NCBI RefSeq assembly: GCF_001423585.1
Contig: NZ_LMOP01000001.1
Location: 558,001-622,000 of the forward strand
Origin: Xanthomonas sp. Leaf148
GTDB lineage: Bacteria; Pseudomonadota; Gammaproteobacteria; Xanthomonadales; Xanthomonadaceae
Direction of reading: 5' to 3'
Length of the DNA stretch: 64,000 nt
Made by a program: the position numbers and the translations under genes. The stretch's first letter is position 1; every line of letters starts with the position of its first letter. Positions 1 through 8,306 of this stretch are shown here, in pieces. The notes beneath the pieces were generated by a model that was given only the letters and a program-made list of their open reading frames with translations, was not told the DNA's origin and searched no databases.

Positions 1-7
1 CCCGCTT

Positions 8-904
8 TCATTCGTAACCGAACGCCTTCAATGCCGCTTCGTCATCCGACCAGCCTTCGCGCACGCGTACCCAGGTTTCCAGAAACACTTTTGCGCCGAA
101 CAACCGTTCCATCTGCAGACGCGCCTTGCCGCCGATTTCCTTCAGACGGGTGCCGCCCTTGCCGATCACGATCGCCTTCTGACCTTCGCGCTCGACCCAG
201 ATCACCGCACCGATCCGCAGCAGCGCGCCGTCTTCGGCAAAGCGCTCGATTTCCACGGTGGTGGCATACGGCAGTTCTTCGCCCAATTGGCGCATCAGCT
301 GCTCGCGCACTAGCTCGCCTGCCAGAAAGCGCTGACTGCGGTCGGTGATCTCGTCTTCGCCGTACATCGCCTCGGCTTCGGGCACCAGCTTGAGCAGATC
401 GCTCACCAACGCTTCCAGCCCCTTGCGCTTGAGCGCGGACACCGGGTGCACAGCAGCAAACGTACGGCCCTCGCTGACCTGCGCCAGAAACGGGAACAAC
501 GCAGTCTTGTCCTTGAGCCGGTCGACCTTGTTGACGACCAGCACCACCGGCACCCCCGCGTCGCTGAGCACGCGAAACGCCAGGGTGTCTTCTTCGTCCC
601 AACGGCCTGCCTCGATCACCAGCACCGCGGCGTCCACGCCTTCGAGCGAACCGCGCGCGGCGCGATTCATCACCCGATTCATCGCGCGCTTTTGCTCGCG
701 GTGCAGCCCGGGCGTATCGACCAGCGCCAGCTGCCCTTCCGGGAAGGTAGCGATGCCCAGCAGCCGATGCCGCGTGGTCTGCGGCCGATTGGACACGATG
801 CTGACCTTGGCACCCACCAGGGCATTGGTCAGAGTGGATTTGCCGACATTCGGCCGGCCGATAATGGCAACGCTGCCGCTACGGTGGGGAGTGGTTTCGC
901 TCAC
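8..904 (-). CDS. era: GTPase Era
   Basis: Essential GTP-binding protein that assists maturation of the 16S rRNA 3' end and 30S assembly at the inner face of the membrane. The 298-residue product has the P-loop GRPNVGKS near residues 16-23, the NKVD guanine-specificity motif, and a C-terminal KH domain with the GKGG loop. I chose the GTG at 904 (reading SETTPHRSG) because it gives the usual Era length and overlaps the rnc stop by four bases (GTGA). A longer reading frame continues upstream through rnc but is not Era-like. It is the last visible gene of the lepA-lepB-DUF4845-rnc-era string, so translation is probably coupled to rnc. Confidence 0.95.
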   Translation of the reverse strand: MSETTPHRSGSVAIIGRPNVGKSTLTNALVGAKVSIVSNRPQTTRHRLLGIATFPEGQLALVDTPGLHREQKRAMNRVMNRAARGSLEGVDAAVLVIEAGRWDEEDTLAFRVLSDAGVPVVLVVNKVDRLKDKTALFPFLAQVSEGRTFAAVHPVSALKRKGLEALVSDLLKLVPEAEAMYGEDEITDRSQRFLAGELVREQLMRQLGEELPYATTVEIERFAEDGALLRIGAVIWVEREGQKAIVIGKGGTRLKEIGGKARLQMERLFGAKVFLETWVRVREGWSDDEAALKAFGYE

Positions 905-1581
905 GTGTTTACATCCAGTTGTGCGATGACGGTAGCCGCCGCCTGTTGCTCGGCAAGACGGCGCGACGTGCCCTGGCCCTCGGCGCGGGCGATGGGCTGC
1001 TCCAGAATGCAGGCGACGTGGAACTGCTTGGCATGTTCGTCGCCGCTCTCGCTGATCAGAGCGTAATTGGGCAGCGGCAGCTGCCGTGCCTGCAGCCATT
1101 CCTGCAGCCGCGTCTTGGGATCTTTTTCGGCTTTGCCGACCGGTAACGCCGCAAGCGATGACTCGAACCACGGCAGCACCACCGCGCGACAGCGCTCGAA
1201 TCCGCAGTCCAGATAGATGGCCGCAACGATCGCCTCGACCGCATCGGCCAGGATCGAATCGCGCCGATGACCACCGGACTTGAGTTCGCCCGGGCCCAGC
1301 GTCAACCGCTCGCCCAGATTGAGCGTGCGTCCAATCACCGCCAGTGCACCTTCGCGCACCAGCTCGGCGCGCGCGCGCGTCAGCGCTCCTTCGTCGGCCT
1401 TGGGCCAGCGCTGATACAACGCCTCGGCGATCAGCAGATTGACGATGCCGTCGCCGAGAAACTCCAGCCGCTCGTTATGCGGCGTCCCGGCGCTGCGATG
1501 CCGCAGCGCCTGGGCGAGCAGACCCGGATCGGCGAATGCATGACCGATCGGATCGCCACGTTGAAAGGTTCTATTCGACAC
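901..1581 (-). CDS. rnc: Ribonuclease III
   Basis: Double-stranded-RNA endonuclease that processes rRNA precursors and structured mRNAs. The 226-residue product carries the signature NERLEFLGD at residues 36-44 (acidic residues E37, E40, D44) and a second acidic pair D113/E116 in [15 protein letters not shown], then a double-stranded-RNA-binding domain from about residue 155. The start is GTG at 1581. It starts inside the last codons of the DUF4845 gene (stop at 1571) and its own stop overlaps the era start, so the three genes are translationally linked. Confidence 0.95.
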   Translation of the reverse strand: MSNRTFQRGDPIGHAFADPGLLAQALRHRSAGTPHNERLEFLGDGIVNLLIAEALYQRWPKADEGALTRARAELVREGALAVIGRTLNLGERLTLGPGELKSGGHRRDSILADAVEAIVAAIYLDCGFERCRAVVLPWFESSLAALPVGKAEKDPKTRLQEWLQARQLPLPNYALISESGDEHAKQFHVACILEQPIARAEGQGTSRRLAEQQAAATVIAQLDVNT

Positions 1582-1948
1582 CGCGTTTCGTCATGTCCTG
1601 CGAGGTATCGAACTTGCCGACAATATCCAGATTGCCGATCAGCTCGCGACGCACTTCGTAGTTGACCTTCATCCGCCAGCCGCCTTCAACACGCTCGAAC
1701 TTGACGTCTTCTTTTTTGACGTTCTCCGAGTAATTGATGTACAGCCGACGAAAGAACAGATCCTGCAGCTTTGACGGATCCATGTCGGCACTGCCGGGCT
1801 CATTGGCCAGGCCCTTCATTGCGGTGCGGACGGAGTAATACTCCTGATACATCGGAAACAGCTTCATCCCGATGTACAGGCCAAATCCGACCACCGCCAG
1901 CACCACCACGAACGACGTCAACGTCATACCGCTTTGCTTGCGCTTCAT
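1571..1948 (-). CDS. DUF4845 family single-pass membrane protein
   Basis: Small protein of about 125 residues with one N-terminal hydrophobic segment (about residues 9-30, [20 protein letters not shown]) and a charged soluble tail. This architecture and the position between lepB and rnc are typical of DUF4845 proteins in gammaproteobacteria; their function is not established. I prefer the ATG at 1948 (MKRKQSG) because a GGGGA sequence lies at a suitable distance upstream; an ATG at 1978, directly against the lepB stop, would add ten residues without a better ribosome site. The gene overlaps the rnc start. Confidence 0.85.
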   Translation of the reverse strand: MKRKQSGMTLTSFVVVLAVVGFGLYIGMKLFPMYQEYYSVRTAMKGLANEPGSADMDPSKLQDLFFRRLYINYSENVKKEDVKFERVEGGWRMKVNYEVRRELIGNLDIVGKFDTSQDMTKRGVE

Positions 1949-1978
1949 TGTGCTATCCCCGGCACGCCGTGCGTGCAT

Positions 1979-2779
1979 TTACTGGATTCCAGTCCCGATC
2001 CGCGACGGATCGAAACTCCCCTTACAGAACCACCCTTCGCAATTGAGCCAGATCAGAAACGCCTTGCCGCGCAGATTGGCTTCCGGCAAGAAATGCGTCT
2101 GGGTCCAGAACCGACTGTCTTCACTATTGTCGCGATTGTCCCCCATCACGAAATAGCTGTCTGCCGGCACCGTCCAGTCGCCCTGGCCGGCCGGCATGTT
2201 GCGGTCCACCCACTCCAGCACGGTATGCGTGCGGCCCGGTAGGTCCTCGACCAGCAAGGTGGTGCCGGTCATCTCGGCACCCTTGCCCTTGCCGATGTAC
2301 TCGCCCTTGACGGTATAGCGCATCGGCTTGTCGTTGATATACAGCGTGTCGCCGTGGAAGCCGATCTTGTCGCCTGGCAGGCCGACCACGCGCTTGATCC
2401 AGTTCTGATCTGGCGCATGCGGCGGCTTGAACACCACCACATCGCCGCGCTTGGGCTCGCTGGTCGGAATGAATTTGGTATTGGTGATCGGCAGACGGAA
2501 ACCGTAGGCGAACTTGTTGACCAGGATGAAATCGCCGATCAGCAGGTTGGGCATCATCGAACTGGATGGAATCTTGTACGGCTCGGCCACAAAGCTGCGC
2601 AGGATCAGCACCACCGCCAGCACCGGGAAGAACGCGCGCGAGTAATCGATGATCGCCGGCTCGCTGTCCAGCAGCCCGGCACGCGCGGCACGGCGCTTGG
2701 CCAGGAACAGCTTGTCCAGCAGCCAGATAAAGCCGGTACCCAGCGTCAGCACAACCAGGATGATTTCAAACCATTTCAT
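1979..2779 (-). CDS. lepB: Signal peptidase I
   Basis: Inner-membrane serine protease that removes signal peptides from Sec and Tat exported proteins. The 266-residue product has two N-terminal membrane segments (about residues 5-22 and 47-64), the catalytic serine box PSSSMMPNL with S74 as nucleophile, and the general-base lysine K129 in the box KRVVGLPGD. A C-terminal GDNRDNSEDSR box matches the family. It lies immediately upstream of the DUF4845 gene and about 100 bases downstream of lepA, whose product is also tied to membrane-associated translation in many bacteria. Confidence 0.96.
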   Translation of the reverse strand: MKWFEIILVVLTLGTGFIWLLDKLFLAKRRAARAGLLDSEPAIIDYSRAFFPVLAVVLILRSFVAEPYKIPSSSMMPNLLIGDFILVNKFAYGFRLPITNTKFIPTSEPKRGDVVVFKPPHAPDQNWIKRVVGLPGDKIGFHGDTLYINDKPMRYTVKGEYIGKGKGAEMTGTTLLVEDLPGRTHTVLEWVDRNMPAGQGDWTVPADSYFVMGDNRDNSEDSRFWTQTHFLPEANLRGKAFLIWLNCEGWFCKGSFDPSRIGTGIQ

Positions 2780-2796
2780 TGATGTTCCTTTCGGAA

Positions 2797-2881
2797 AGGG
2801 AATCGAGAATCGAGAATGGGGAACTGGAACAGCGGGAGCACGTGCGCCCTTACGATTCCCGATTCCCGATTTACCATTCCC
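2797..2881. repeat. GGGATT-type short repeats between lepA and lepB
   Basis: The gap between lepA and lepB holds GAATCGAGAATCGAGAATGGGG followed, about 35 bases later, by CGATTCCCGATTCCCGATTT, the complementary motif. The two halves form an imperfect inverted repeat of short GATTCCC units. The same motif family occurs at 4750-4860, 48741-48826, 56957-56986 and 62768-62822. Confidence 0.7.
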
Positions 2882-2883
2882 TG

Positions 2884-4689
2884 CTACTTATCCATCTGCA
2901 GCACGGCCAGGAAGGCCTCCTGCGGAATCTCCACGCGGCCGACCTGCTTCATGCGCTTCTTGCCTTCTTTCTGCTTTTCCAGCAGCTTTTTCTTGCGCGA
3001 AACGTCGCCACCATAGCATTTGGCCAACACGTTCTTGCGCATCGCCTTGACCGTGGAACGCGAGATGATCTGCGAGCCGACGGCGGCCTGAATTGCGACG
3101 TCGAACATCTGCCGCGGGATCAGTTCCTTCATCTTTTCGCACAGCTCGCGGCCGCGCCGGTCGGCATGACTGCGGTGCACGATCAGCGACAACGCATCGA
3201 CCTTGTCGCCGTTGATCAGCACGTCCACCCGCACGAACGGGCCGGCATCGAAACGCACGAAGTGATAATCCAGCGAGGCATAGCCACGACTCACCGACTT
3301 GAGCTTGTCGAAGAAGTCCAGCACCACTTCGGCCATCGGCAGTTCGTAGCTGATCTGCACCTGGCTGCCCAGATAATTGATGCTGATCTGGGTGCCGCGC
3401 TTTTCTTCGCACAACTTGATGATGTTGCCGATGTATTCCTCGGGCGTCAGCACGTTGGCGCGAATGATCGGCTCGCGAATCTCCTCCACCAGGTTCAACT
3501 GCGGCAGCTTGGCCGGGTTGTCCATGTTGATGATGGAGCCGTCGGTCTTGAGGACTTCGTACACCACGGTCGGCGCGGTGCTGATCAGGTCCAGGTTGTA
3601 CTCGCGCTCCAGACGCTCCTGCACGATTTCCATGTGCAGCATGCCCAGGAAGCCGCAACGGAAGCCAAAGCCCATCGCCTCGGAGCTTTCCGGCTCGAAA
3701 CGCAGCGCCGCATCGTTCAGGCGCAACTTGTCCAAGGCCTCGCGCAGATCCGGATAGTCCTCGGCATCGACCGGAAACAGGCCGGCGAACACGCGCGGCT
3801 GCATTTCCTGAAAACCCGGCAACGCGTACGGTGCGGGGTCGGCAGCCAGGGTCAAGGTGTCGCCGACCGGCGCGCCATGCACATCCTTGATCGAAGCATT
3901 GATCCAGCCCACTTCGCCAGCACCCAGCGAAGGCAGATCCTTGCGCTTGGGGGTGAACACGCCAACCTTGTCGACCAGGTGCGTGCGCCCGGTCGACATC
4001 ACCAGAATCTTGCTGCCCGGCTTGATCTGGCCCTGCATCACGCGCACCAGCGACACCACGCCCAGGTAATTGTCGAACCAGGAATCGATGATCAGCGCCT
4101 GCAGCTTGTCGGTATCGCGCGGCTTGGGCGGCGGGATGCGATGCACGATCGCTTCCAGCACCAGGTCGATGTTGAGACCGGTCTTGGCACTGACCGCGAC
4201 CGCGTCTTCGGCATCGATACCAATCACTGCTTCGATCTCGGCCTTGGCACGGGCGATGTCGGCAGTCGGCAGGTCGATCTTGTTGAGCACCGGCACCACT
4301 TCCAGCCCCTGCTCCACCGCGGTATAGCAGTTGGCCACCGATTGCGCTTCCACGCCTTGGGCGGCATCGACCACCAGCAGCGCGCCTTCGCAAGCGGCCA
4401 GCGAGCGGCTGACTTCATAGGAGAAGTCGACATGCCCGGGGGTGTCAATGAAGTTCAGCTGATAGACCTGCCCGTCCTTGGCCGTATACGGCAAGGACAC
4501 CGACTGTGCCTTGATCGTGATGCCGCGTTCGCGTTCGATCGGGTTGGAGTCGAGAACCTGGGCCTCCATCTCGCGCGCCTGAAGGCCGCCGCATAGCTGG
4601 ATGATCCGGTCGGCCAGGGTGGATTTCCCGTGATCGACGTGGGCAATGATGGAGAAGTTGCGGATGTACCGCATTGAATCAGAGGACAT
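2884..4689 (-). CDS. lepA: Elongation factor 4 (LepA), ribosomal back-translocase GTPase
   Basis: Translational GTPase of 601 residues, close to the usual 600. The G1 motif AHVDHGKST is at residues 16-24, with DTPGHVDF (G3) and NKIDLPTAD (G4) following, and the LepA-specific C-terminal domain ends with the lysine-rich [15 protein letters not shown] segment. The ATG at 4689 gives a typical N-terminus; an internal Met at residue 6 (MRYIRNF) is the alternative start. It stands downstream of mucD and upstream of lepB, the common lepA-lepB pairing. Confidence 0.97.
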   Translation of the reverse strand: MSSDSMRYIRNFSIIAHVDHGKSTLADRIIQLCGGLQAREMEAQVLDSNPIERERGITIKAQSVSLPYTAKDGQVYQLNFIDTPGHVDFSYEVSRSLAACEGALLVVDAAQGVEAQSVANCYTAVEQGLEVVPVLNKIDLPTADIARAKAEIEAVIGIDAEDAVAVSAKTGLNIDLVLEAIVHRIPPPKPRDTDKLQALIIDSWFDNYLGVVSLVRVMQGQIKPGSKILVMSTGRTHLVDKVGVFTPKRKDLPSLGAGEVGWINASIKDVHGAPVGDTLTLAADPAPYALPGFQEMQPRVFAGLFPVDAEDYPDLREALDKLRLNDAALRFEPESSEAMGFGFRCGFLGMLHMEIVQERLEREYNLDLISTAPTVVYEVLKTDGSIINMDNPAKLPQLNLVEEIREPIIRANVLTPEEYIGNIIKLCEEKRGTQISINYLGSQVQISYELPMAEVVLDFFDKLKSVSRGYASLDYHFVRFDAGPFVRVDVLINGDKVDALSLIVHRSHADRRGRELCEKMKELIPRQMFDVAIQAAVGSQIISRSTVKAMRKNVLAKCYGGDVSRKKKLLEKQKEGKKRMKQVGRVEIPQEAFLAVLQMDK

Positions 4690-4749
4690 TGAGGTGGGCG
4701 CCGGCGGGGCCGTCGTCAGGGTAACGCAGCATTATCGCACGCTTTGGAG

Positions 4750-4860
4750 CGGGGATTAGGGAGTCGGGATTGGGGATTCGAAAGTCAGAGGCAAGAGCAG
4801 GCACCCGCGAGCGGTAGCCTGCTCTTGCCAATCCCGAATCACCAATGACCAATCCCGGCC
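4750..4860. repeat. GGGATT-type short repeats between mucD and lepA
   Basis: The 175-base gap between mucD and lepA contains GGGGATTAGGGAGTCGGG and related units around 4750-4785, and the complementary AATCCCGAATC and CCAATCCCGG units around 4830-4859. Together they form a loose inverted pair able to fold. No gene is visible in the gap. Confidence 0.65.
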
Positions 4861-4864
4861 GCCC

Positions 4865-6466
4865 TCACCCGCCGGCCTTCAGCGCCACATAGCTGGTGGC
4901 CTTGCCGTCGGTGACCAGCAGCATGACCACGTCGCCCTTCTTATAGCTGGACAGCGCGCGGTTGAGTTCGGCGACGCTGCCGACCTTGGTACGGCCGACG
5001 CGTGCGATGAGCAGGCCCGGCGACAGCGGCGGTTGGGTGCTGCGCGCTGCTGCGCCGGTGACCGCGGCAATCCGCACGCCCTCGCCCGCCTCCAGGCCCA
5101 GCCGACTGCGCTCGGCGGCGGTCAGGTCGGCTACCTGCAGGCCGAGCAAGGCCACACTGGCCGGAGCCTCCGGCTTGGCGTCAGCCGCTGCGGTGCGCGG
5201 CGCGGCGTCCTCGCTGCCATCCTGCAATGGCGCCAGCACGACTGACACCTGACGCGGCTTGCCATCGCGCAGAATGTCCAGGTTGACCTTGGCGCCCGGC
5301 GGCATCAGGCCGATCATCGGCGGCAGGTCGCTGGCCACCTCGATCGGCTTGCCATTGACCGCACGGATCACATCGCCCACCTCGACACCGGCCTTTGCGG
5401 CCGGGCTGCCAGCGGGGATGTCGTTGACCAGCGCGCCGCGGCTATCCGGCAGGCCCAGCCCTTGCGCCTTGAGCGTATCAATCGCTCCCACCGCTACGCC
5501 CAGCATGCCGCGACTGACCCGGCCGGTGGCCTTGATCTGCTCGGCCGCACTGAAGGCCAGGTCGATCGGGATCGCAAAACTGATCCCCATGTAGCCGCCC
5601 GACGCGGAGAAGATCTGCGAATTGATGCCGACCACTTCGCCGCGGGTGTTGAGCAGCGGGCCGCCGGAGTTACCCTGGTTGATCGCCACGTCGGTCTGGA
5701 TGAAGGGCACATAGCGTTGGTCGGCGTACGGATTGCTACGGCCGGTGGCGCTGACGATGCCGGCGGTGACCGAATGATCCAGCCCGAACGGCGAGCCGAT
5801 CGCCACCACCCACTGGCCGGGCTTGAGCGTATTGGAATCGCCCAGACGCACGGTCGGCAGCCCCTTGGCCTCGATCTTCAGCAGCGCCACGTCGAACTGT
5901 TCGTCGCTGCCCACCACCTTGGCCTTGAACTCGCGGCGGTCGGTGAGCTTGACGGTGACTTCGCTGGCGCCATCGACCACGTGGTGATTGGTCAGCACAT
6001 AGCCGTCGGCGGAAATGATGAAGCCCGAGCCCATCGACTTGCCGGCTATGCCGCCATCGTCATCGCCACCACCCTGGCCCGGCCCCTGCCGCGGGCCGCC
6101 CGGCATCTGAAAATCCGGGCCGAAGAAGCGCTTGAAGAACTCCGGCATCTGCTCGTCGTCCGGCATGCCGCCCTGACCGGGCATCCCACCTTGCCCGCCG
6201 CGCCCGCCACGCGCCGAACGCGCCATCGCATCCTTGCGGGTGATGGTGGTTTCGATATTGACCACACCCGGGCCGACCTGTTCGACCAGATTGGTGAAGT
6301 CCGGCAGGCCGGCGACCAACTGCGGCGCCGGGGTGGTGCTGCGATTGGCGGCAATCGGCGCACTGGCCTTGGCGGCCGGCGCTGGCGCGGTTTGCTGAGC
6401 ACAGGCTGCCAGCGGCAACGTCATGGCGATCAGGCCAAACATCTGGGTACGCATGCGGTGATTCAT
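4865..6466 (-). CDS. mucD: Periplasmic serine protease, DegP/MucD type (Do family)
   Basis: HtrA-family quality-control protease of the envelope. From the ATG at 6466, which has GGAGG at the right distance, the product is 533 residues with an N-terminal lipobox-like signal (LPLAAC, lipidation Cys at residue 22), a Gly/Met-rich linker, a trypsin-like domain with H162 (NHHVVDG), D192 (DVALLKIE) and S267 (NQGNSGGPL), and two PDZ domains. The lipobox suggests it could be membrane-anchored rather than free in the periplasm; this is an inference. It follows rpoE and rseA, matching the sigma-E/MucD arrangement in pseudomonads and xanthomonads. Confidence 0.93.
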   Translation of the reverse strand: MNHRMRTQMFGLIAMTLPLAACAQQTAPAPAAKASAPIAANRSTTPAPQLVAGLPDFTNLVEQVGPGVVNIETTITRKDAMARSARGGRGGQGGMPGQGGMPDDEQMPEFFKRFFGPDFQMPGGPRQGPGQGGGDDDGGIAGKSMGSGFIISADGYVLTNHHVVDGASEVTVKLTDRREFKAKVVGSDEQFDVALLKIEAKGLPTVRLGDSNTLKPGQWVVAIGSPFGLDHSVTAGIVSATGRSNPYADQRYVPFIQTDVAINQGNSGGPLLNTRGEVVGINSQIFSASGGYMGISFAIPIDLAFSAAEQIKATGRVSRGMLGVAVGAIDTLKAQGLGLPDSRGALVNDIPAGSPAAKAGVEVGDVIRAVNGKPIEVASDLPPMIGLMPPGAKVNLDILRDGKPRQVSVVLAPLQDGSEDAAPRTAAADAKPEAPASVALLGLQVADLTAAERSRLGLEAGEGVRIAAVTGAAARSTQPPLSPGLLIARVGRTKVGSVAELNRALSSYKKGDVVMLLVTDGKATSYVALKAGG

Positions 6467-6575
6467 CGAGTTGCCTCCGATGGCAGGGCGACAGGGGCCG
6501 GAACCCGCGAGATGACACGGGTCCGGCAAGTTAACGGGAGGAAGCGCGCCGACTGGATGAAGATCGGCGGCCGGA

Positions 6576-7454
6576 TCAGTTCTGCGGGACCTGCGCCGGC
6601 AGCGGCCGGCTCTGCGCAGGGTTGCCGGTCGCCTGGGGCGCAGGCTCGAACGGATAGAACGCCGGACCCTGGCGGCTCTGGCTGAAACTGGCGTTGAGCG
6701 GGCTATCGCCTGCGCCGGACAACGCGGCGCGTGGCCACGGGCGCGCCTGCAGTGTCGTGTCCGGATGGGTAAATGGATTGGAGGTTGCTGCCGGGCTCAC
6801 CGCTGCCGCAGGAGCCGGAGTAGCCGACGCCACCATCCGGGCAGGTGTCTGTTGCTGCCGCGCCGCTGCACTGCGCGCTACCTGCTGATTGCGGGTAGCG
6901 GCACCGCGGCGCGTGGACGCCAGCGCAGCGGCCGGCACCGCCGCGACAAGCGCGCCGCCATCGCCGGGGTTGGCCGGGGCGGGCATTGCCGGTGCTTGCG
7001 GGGCAACCGGCGGCGAGGCGGCGGGCGGCAGCTGCGCCGCAGTCGCATACACCGGCACAGCGGAGGCTGGCGGTGCCGTCTCCGGCAAGCGCTCGTGCGC
7101 CATGAACAAGGCGATTGCGGCAACCGACGCAGCAATCGCTGCACCGCCACCCCAACGCCAGCGTGCGGCCGAGCGCGGTGCCGGCTGCGCCTGCGGCGCT
7201 GGCTCATCGGCAATGGCGCTGCGCACACGCGCGGCAAAATCCAGCGGCGCCGGCGCGCTGGCCGCACCGCGCAGCACATCGCCGCACAGCTGCCAGCGCT
7301 CGTGGCAGCCAGCCAGCTCCTCATCGTGCGCCAGACGGCGCAGCAAGAAGCGCGACTCGTCGGCGTTCAACTCTCCGTCGACCAGCGCAGACAACTGCTG
7401 CCGATAGTGACGTTCGAATTTGTCGGTGGTGGACATGGCAGGGTTATCGCTCAT
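6576..7454 (-). CDS. rseA: Sigma-E anti-sigma factor, RseA/MucA-like
   Basis: Predicted inner-membrane anti-sigma factor that holds RpoE inactive until envelope stress. The N-terminal about 80 residues (HYRQQLSALVDGELNADE, RRLAHDEEL, GDVLRG) match the RseA N-terminal sigma-binding domain; a hydrophobic stretch at about residues 105-121 follows, then a long Pro/Ala-rich periplasmic region. The start overlaps the rpoE stop in an ATGA junction, so the two are translationally coupled. A second possible start lies at residue 7 (MSTTDKF). The 292-residue length is longer than E. coli RseA (about 216), mostly through the low-complexity tail. Confidence 0.88.
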   Translation of the reverse strand: MSDNPAMSTTDKFERHYRQQLSALVDGELNADESRFLLRRLAHDEELAGCHERWQLCGDVLRGAASAPAPLDFAARVRSAIADEPAPQAQPAPRSAARWRWGGGAAIAASVAAIALFMAHERLPETAPPASAVPVYATAAQLPPAASPPVAPQAPAMPAPANPGDGGALVAAVPAAALASTRRGAATRNQQVARSAAARQQQTPARMVASATPAPAAAVSPAATSNPFTHPDTTLQARPWPRAALSGAGDSPLNASFSQSRQGPAFYPFEPAPQATGNPAQSRPLPAQVPQN

Positions 7455-8071
7455 ACACGGTGTCGCTCACGGGTAGCGCTTTCGGTCTCCAGCAGAGGCC
7501 GTAGCTCGATGTCGATGGCCTCGCGCGCCCGGAAGATGCGCGAGCGCACCGTTCCGATCGGGCAATCCATCTTTCGCGCGATGTCCTCGTAACTCAGCCC
7601 CTCCACCTCGCGCAGGGTGATGGCCGACCGAAGTTCTTCCGGCAGTGCTTGGACCGCACGCATCACCGTTTGTTCCAGCTCCTGTCGCATCAATTCGCGC
7701 TCCGGGGTGTCGTTGTCGCGCAACCGAGTCGCTCCATCGAACTGCTCGGCATCGCTGATCTCGATGTCGTCGGTGGGCGGGCGGCGGTTGTGCGCAACCA
7801 GATGGTTCTTGGCAGTGTTGACGGCAATGCGGTGCAGCCATGTATAGAACTGGGAGTCGCCGCGGAAACTGTTGATCGCGCGATACGCGCGCACAAACGT
7901 ATCCTGGGCCACGTCCTGACATTCGCTCCAGTCGGCGATGTAGCGCCCGATCAACGCAACGATCCGGTGCTGGTATTTGCGCACCAGCACGTCGAACGCC
8001 GCGCTCTCGCCGCGCTGCACACGCCGGACCAGTTCCAGGTCCAGCTCCTGAGGTGTATCGACTTCGGCCAT
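7451..8071 (-). CDS. rpoE: RNA polymerase sigma factor RpoE (ECF, sigma-E)
   Basis: ECF sigma factor of 206 residues controlling the envelope stress response. Region 2 is seen in DVLVRKYQHRIVAL and the segment CQDVAQDTFVRAYRAINSFRGDSQFYTWLHRIAVNTAKN; region 4 in LREVEGLSYEDIARKMDCPIGTVRSRIFRAREAI. The ATG at 8071 (MAEVDTPQEL) has AGGAG upstream. The open frame continues upstream across the divergent promoter region, but the extension is not sigma-like. A sigma-E-like promoter sits about 40 bases upstream, suggesting autoregulation. Confidence 0.96.
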   Translation of the reverse strand: MAEVDTPQELDLELVRRVQRGESAAFDVLVRKYQHRIVALIGRYIADWSECQDVAQDTFVRAYRAINSFRGDSQFYTWLHRIAVNTAKNHLVAHNRRPPTDDIEISDAEQFDGATRLRDNDTPERELMRQELEQTVMRAVQALPEELRSAITLREVEGLSYEDIARKMDCPIGTVRSRIFRAREAIDIELRPLLETESATRERHRV

Positions 8072-8110
8072 GATGGGCCGCACTCCTGTCAGCCCACCGA
8101 AGTCGGGCAA

Positions 8111-8137
8111 TGAGACCGCCGTTGAAGAGGAAAGTTC
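8111..8137 (-). promoter_or_regulatory. Sigma-E type promoter upstream of rpoE
   Basis: On the minus strand the sequence reads GAACTT (8137-8132), a 16-base spacer, then TCTCA (8115-8111), close to the sigma-E consensus GGAACTT with a 15-17 base spacer and TCTGA. It ends about 40 bases before the rpoE ATG at 8071. Autoregulation by RpoE is the expected interpretation. Confidence 0.65.
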
Positions 8138-8306
8138 ATACCGATCGGTTCGATCGTCACGTAGCAGGGTAGCGGCTCCACTGCGCCGCTGGCGACGCCT
8201 CCCGCGAAGCGCATGCCGTCCTGTCGACTGGTATGGGTATTTGACGTGATGGAAACAACCTCTGGATGATAACGGCCTTTCCTTATATCGCCGGACGGCC
8301 AGACGC

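Noticed and set aside
2779..4596. A 605-residue plus-strand open frame opposite lepA
   Set aside because: Antisense shadow of lepA; His/Gln-rich low-complexity translation without domains.
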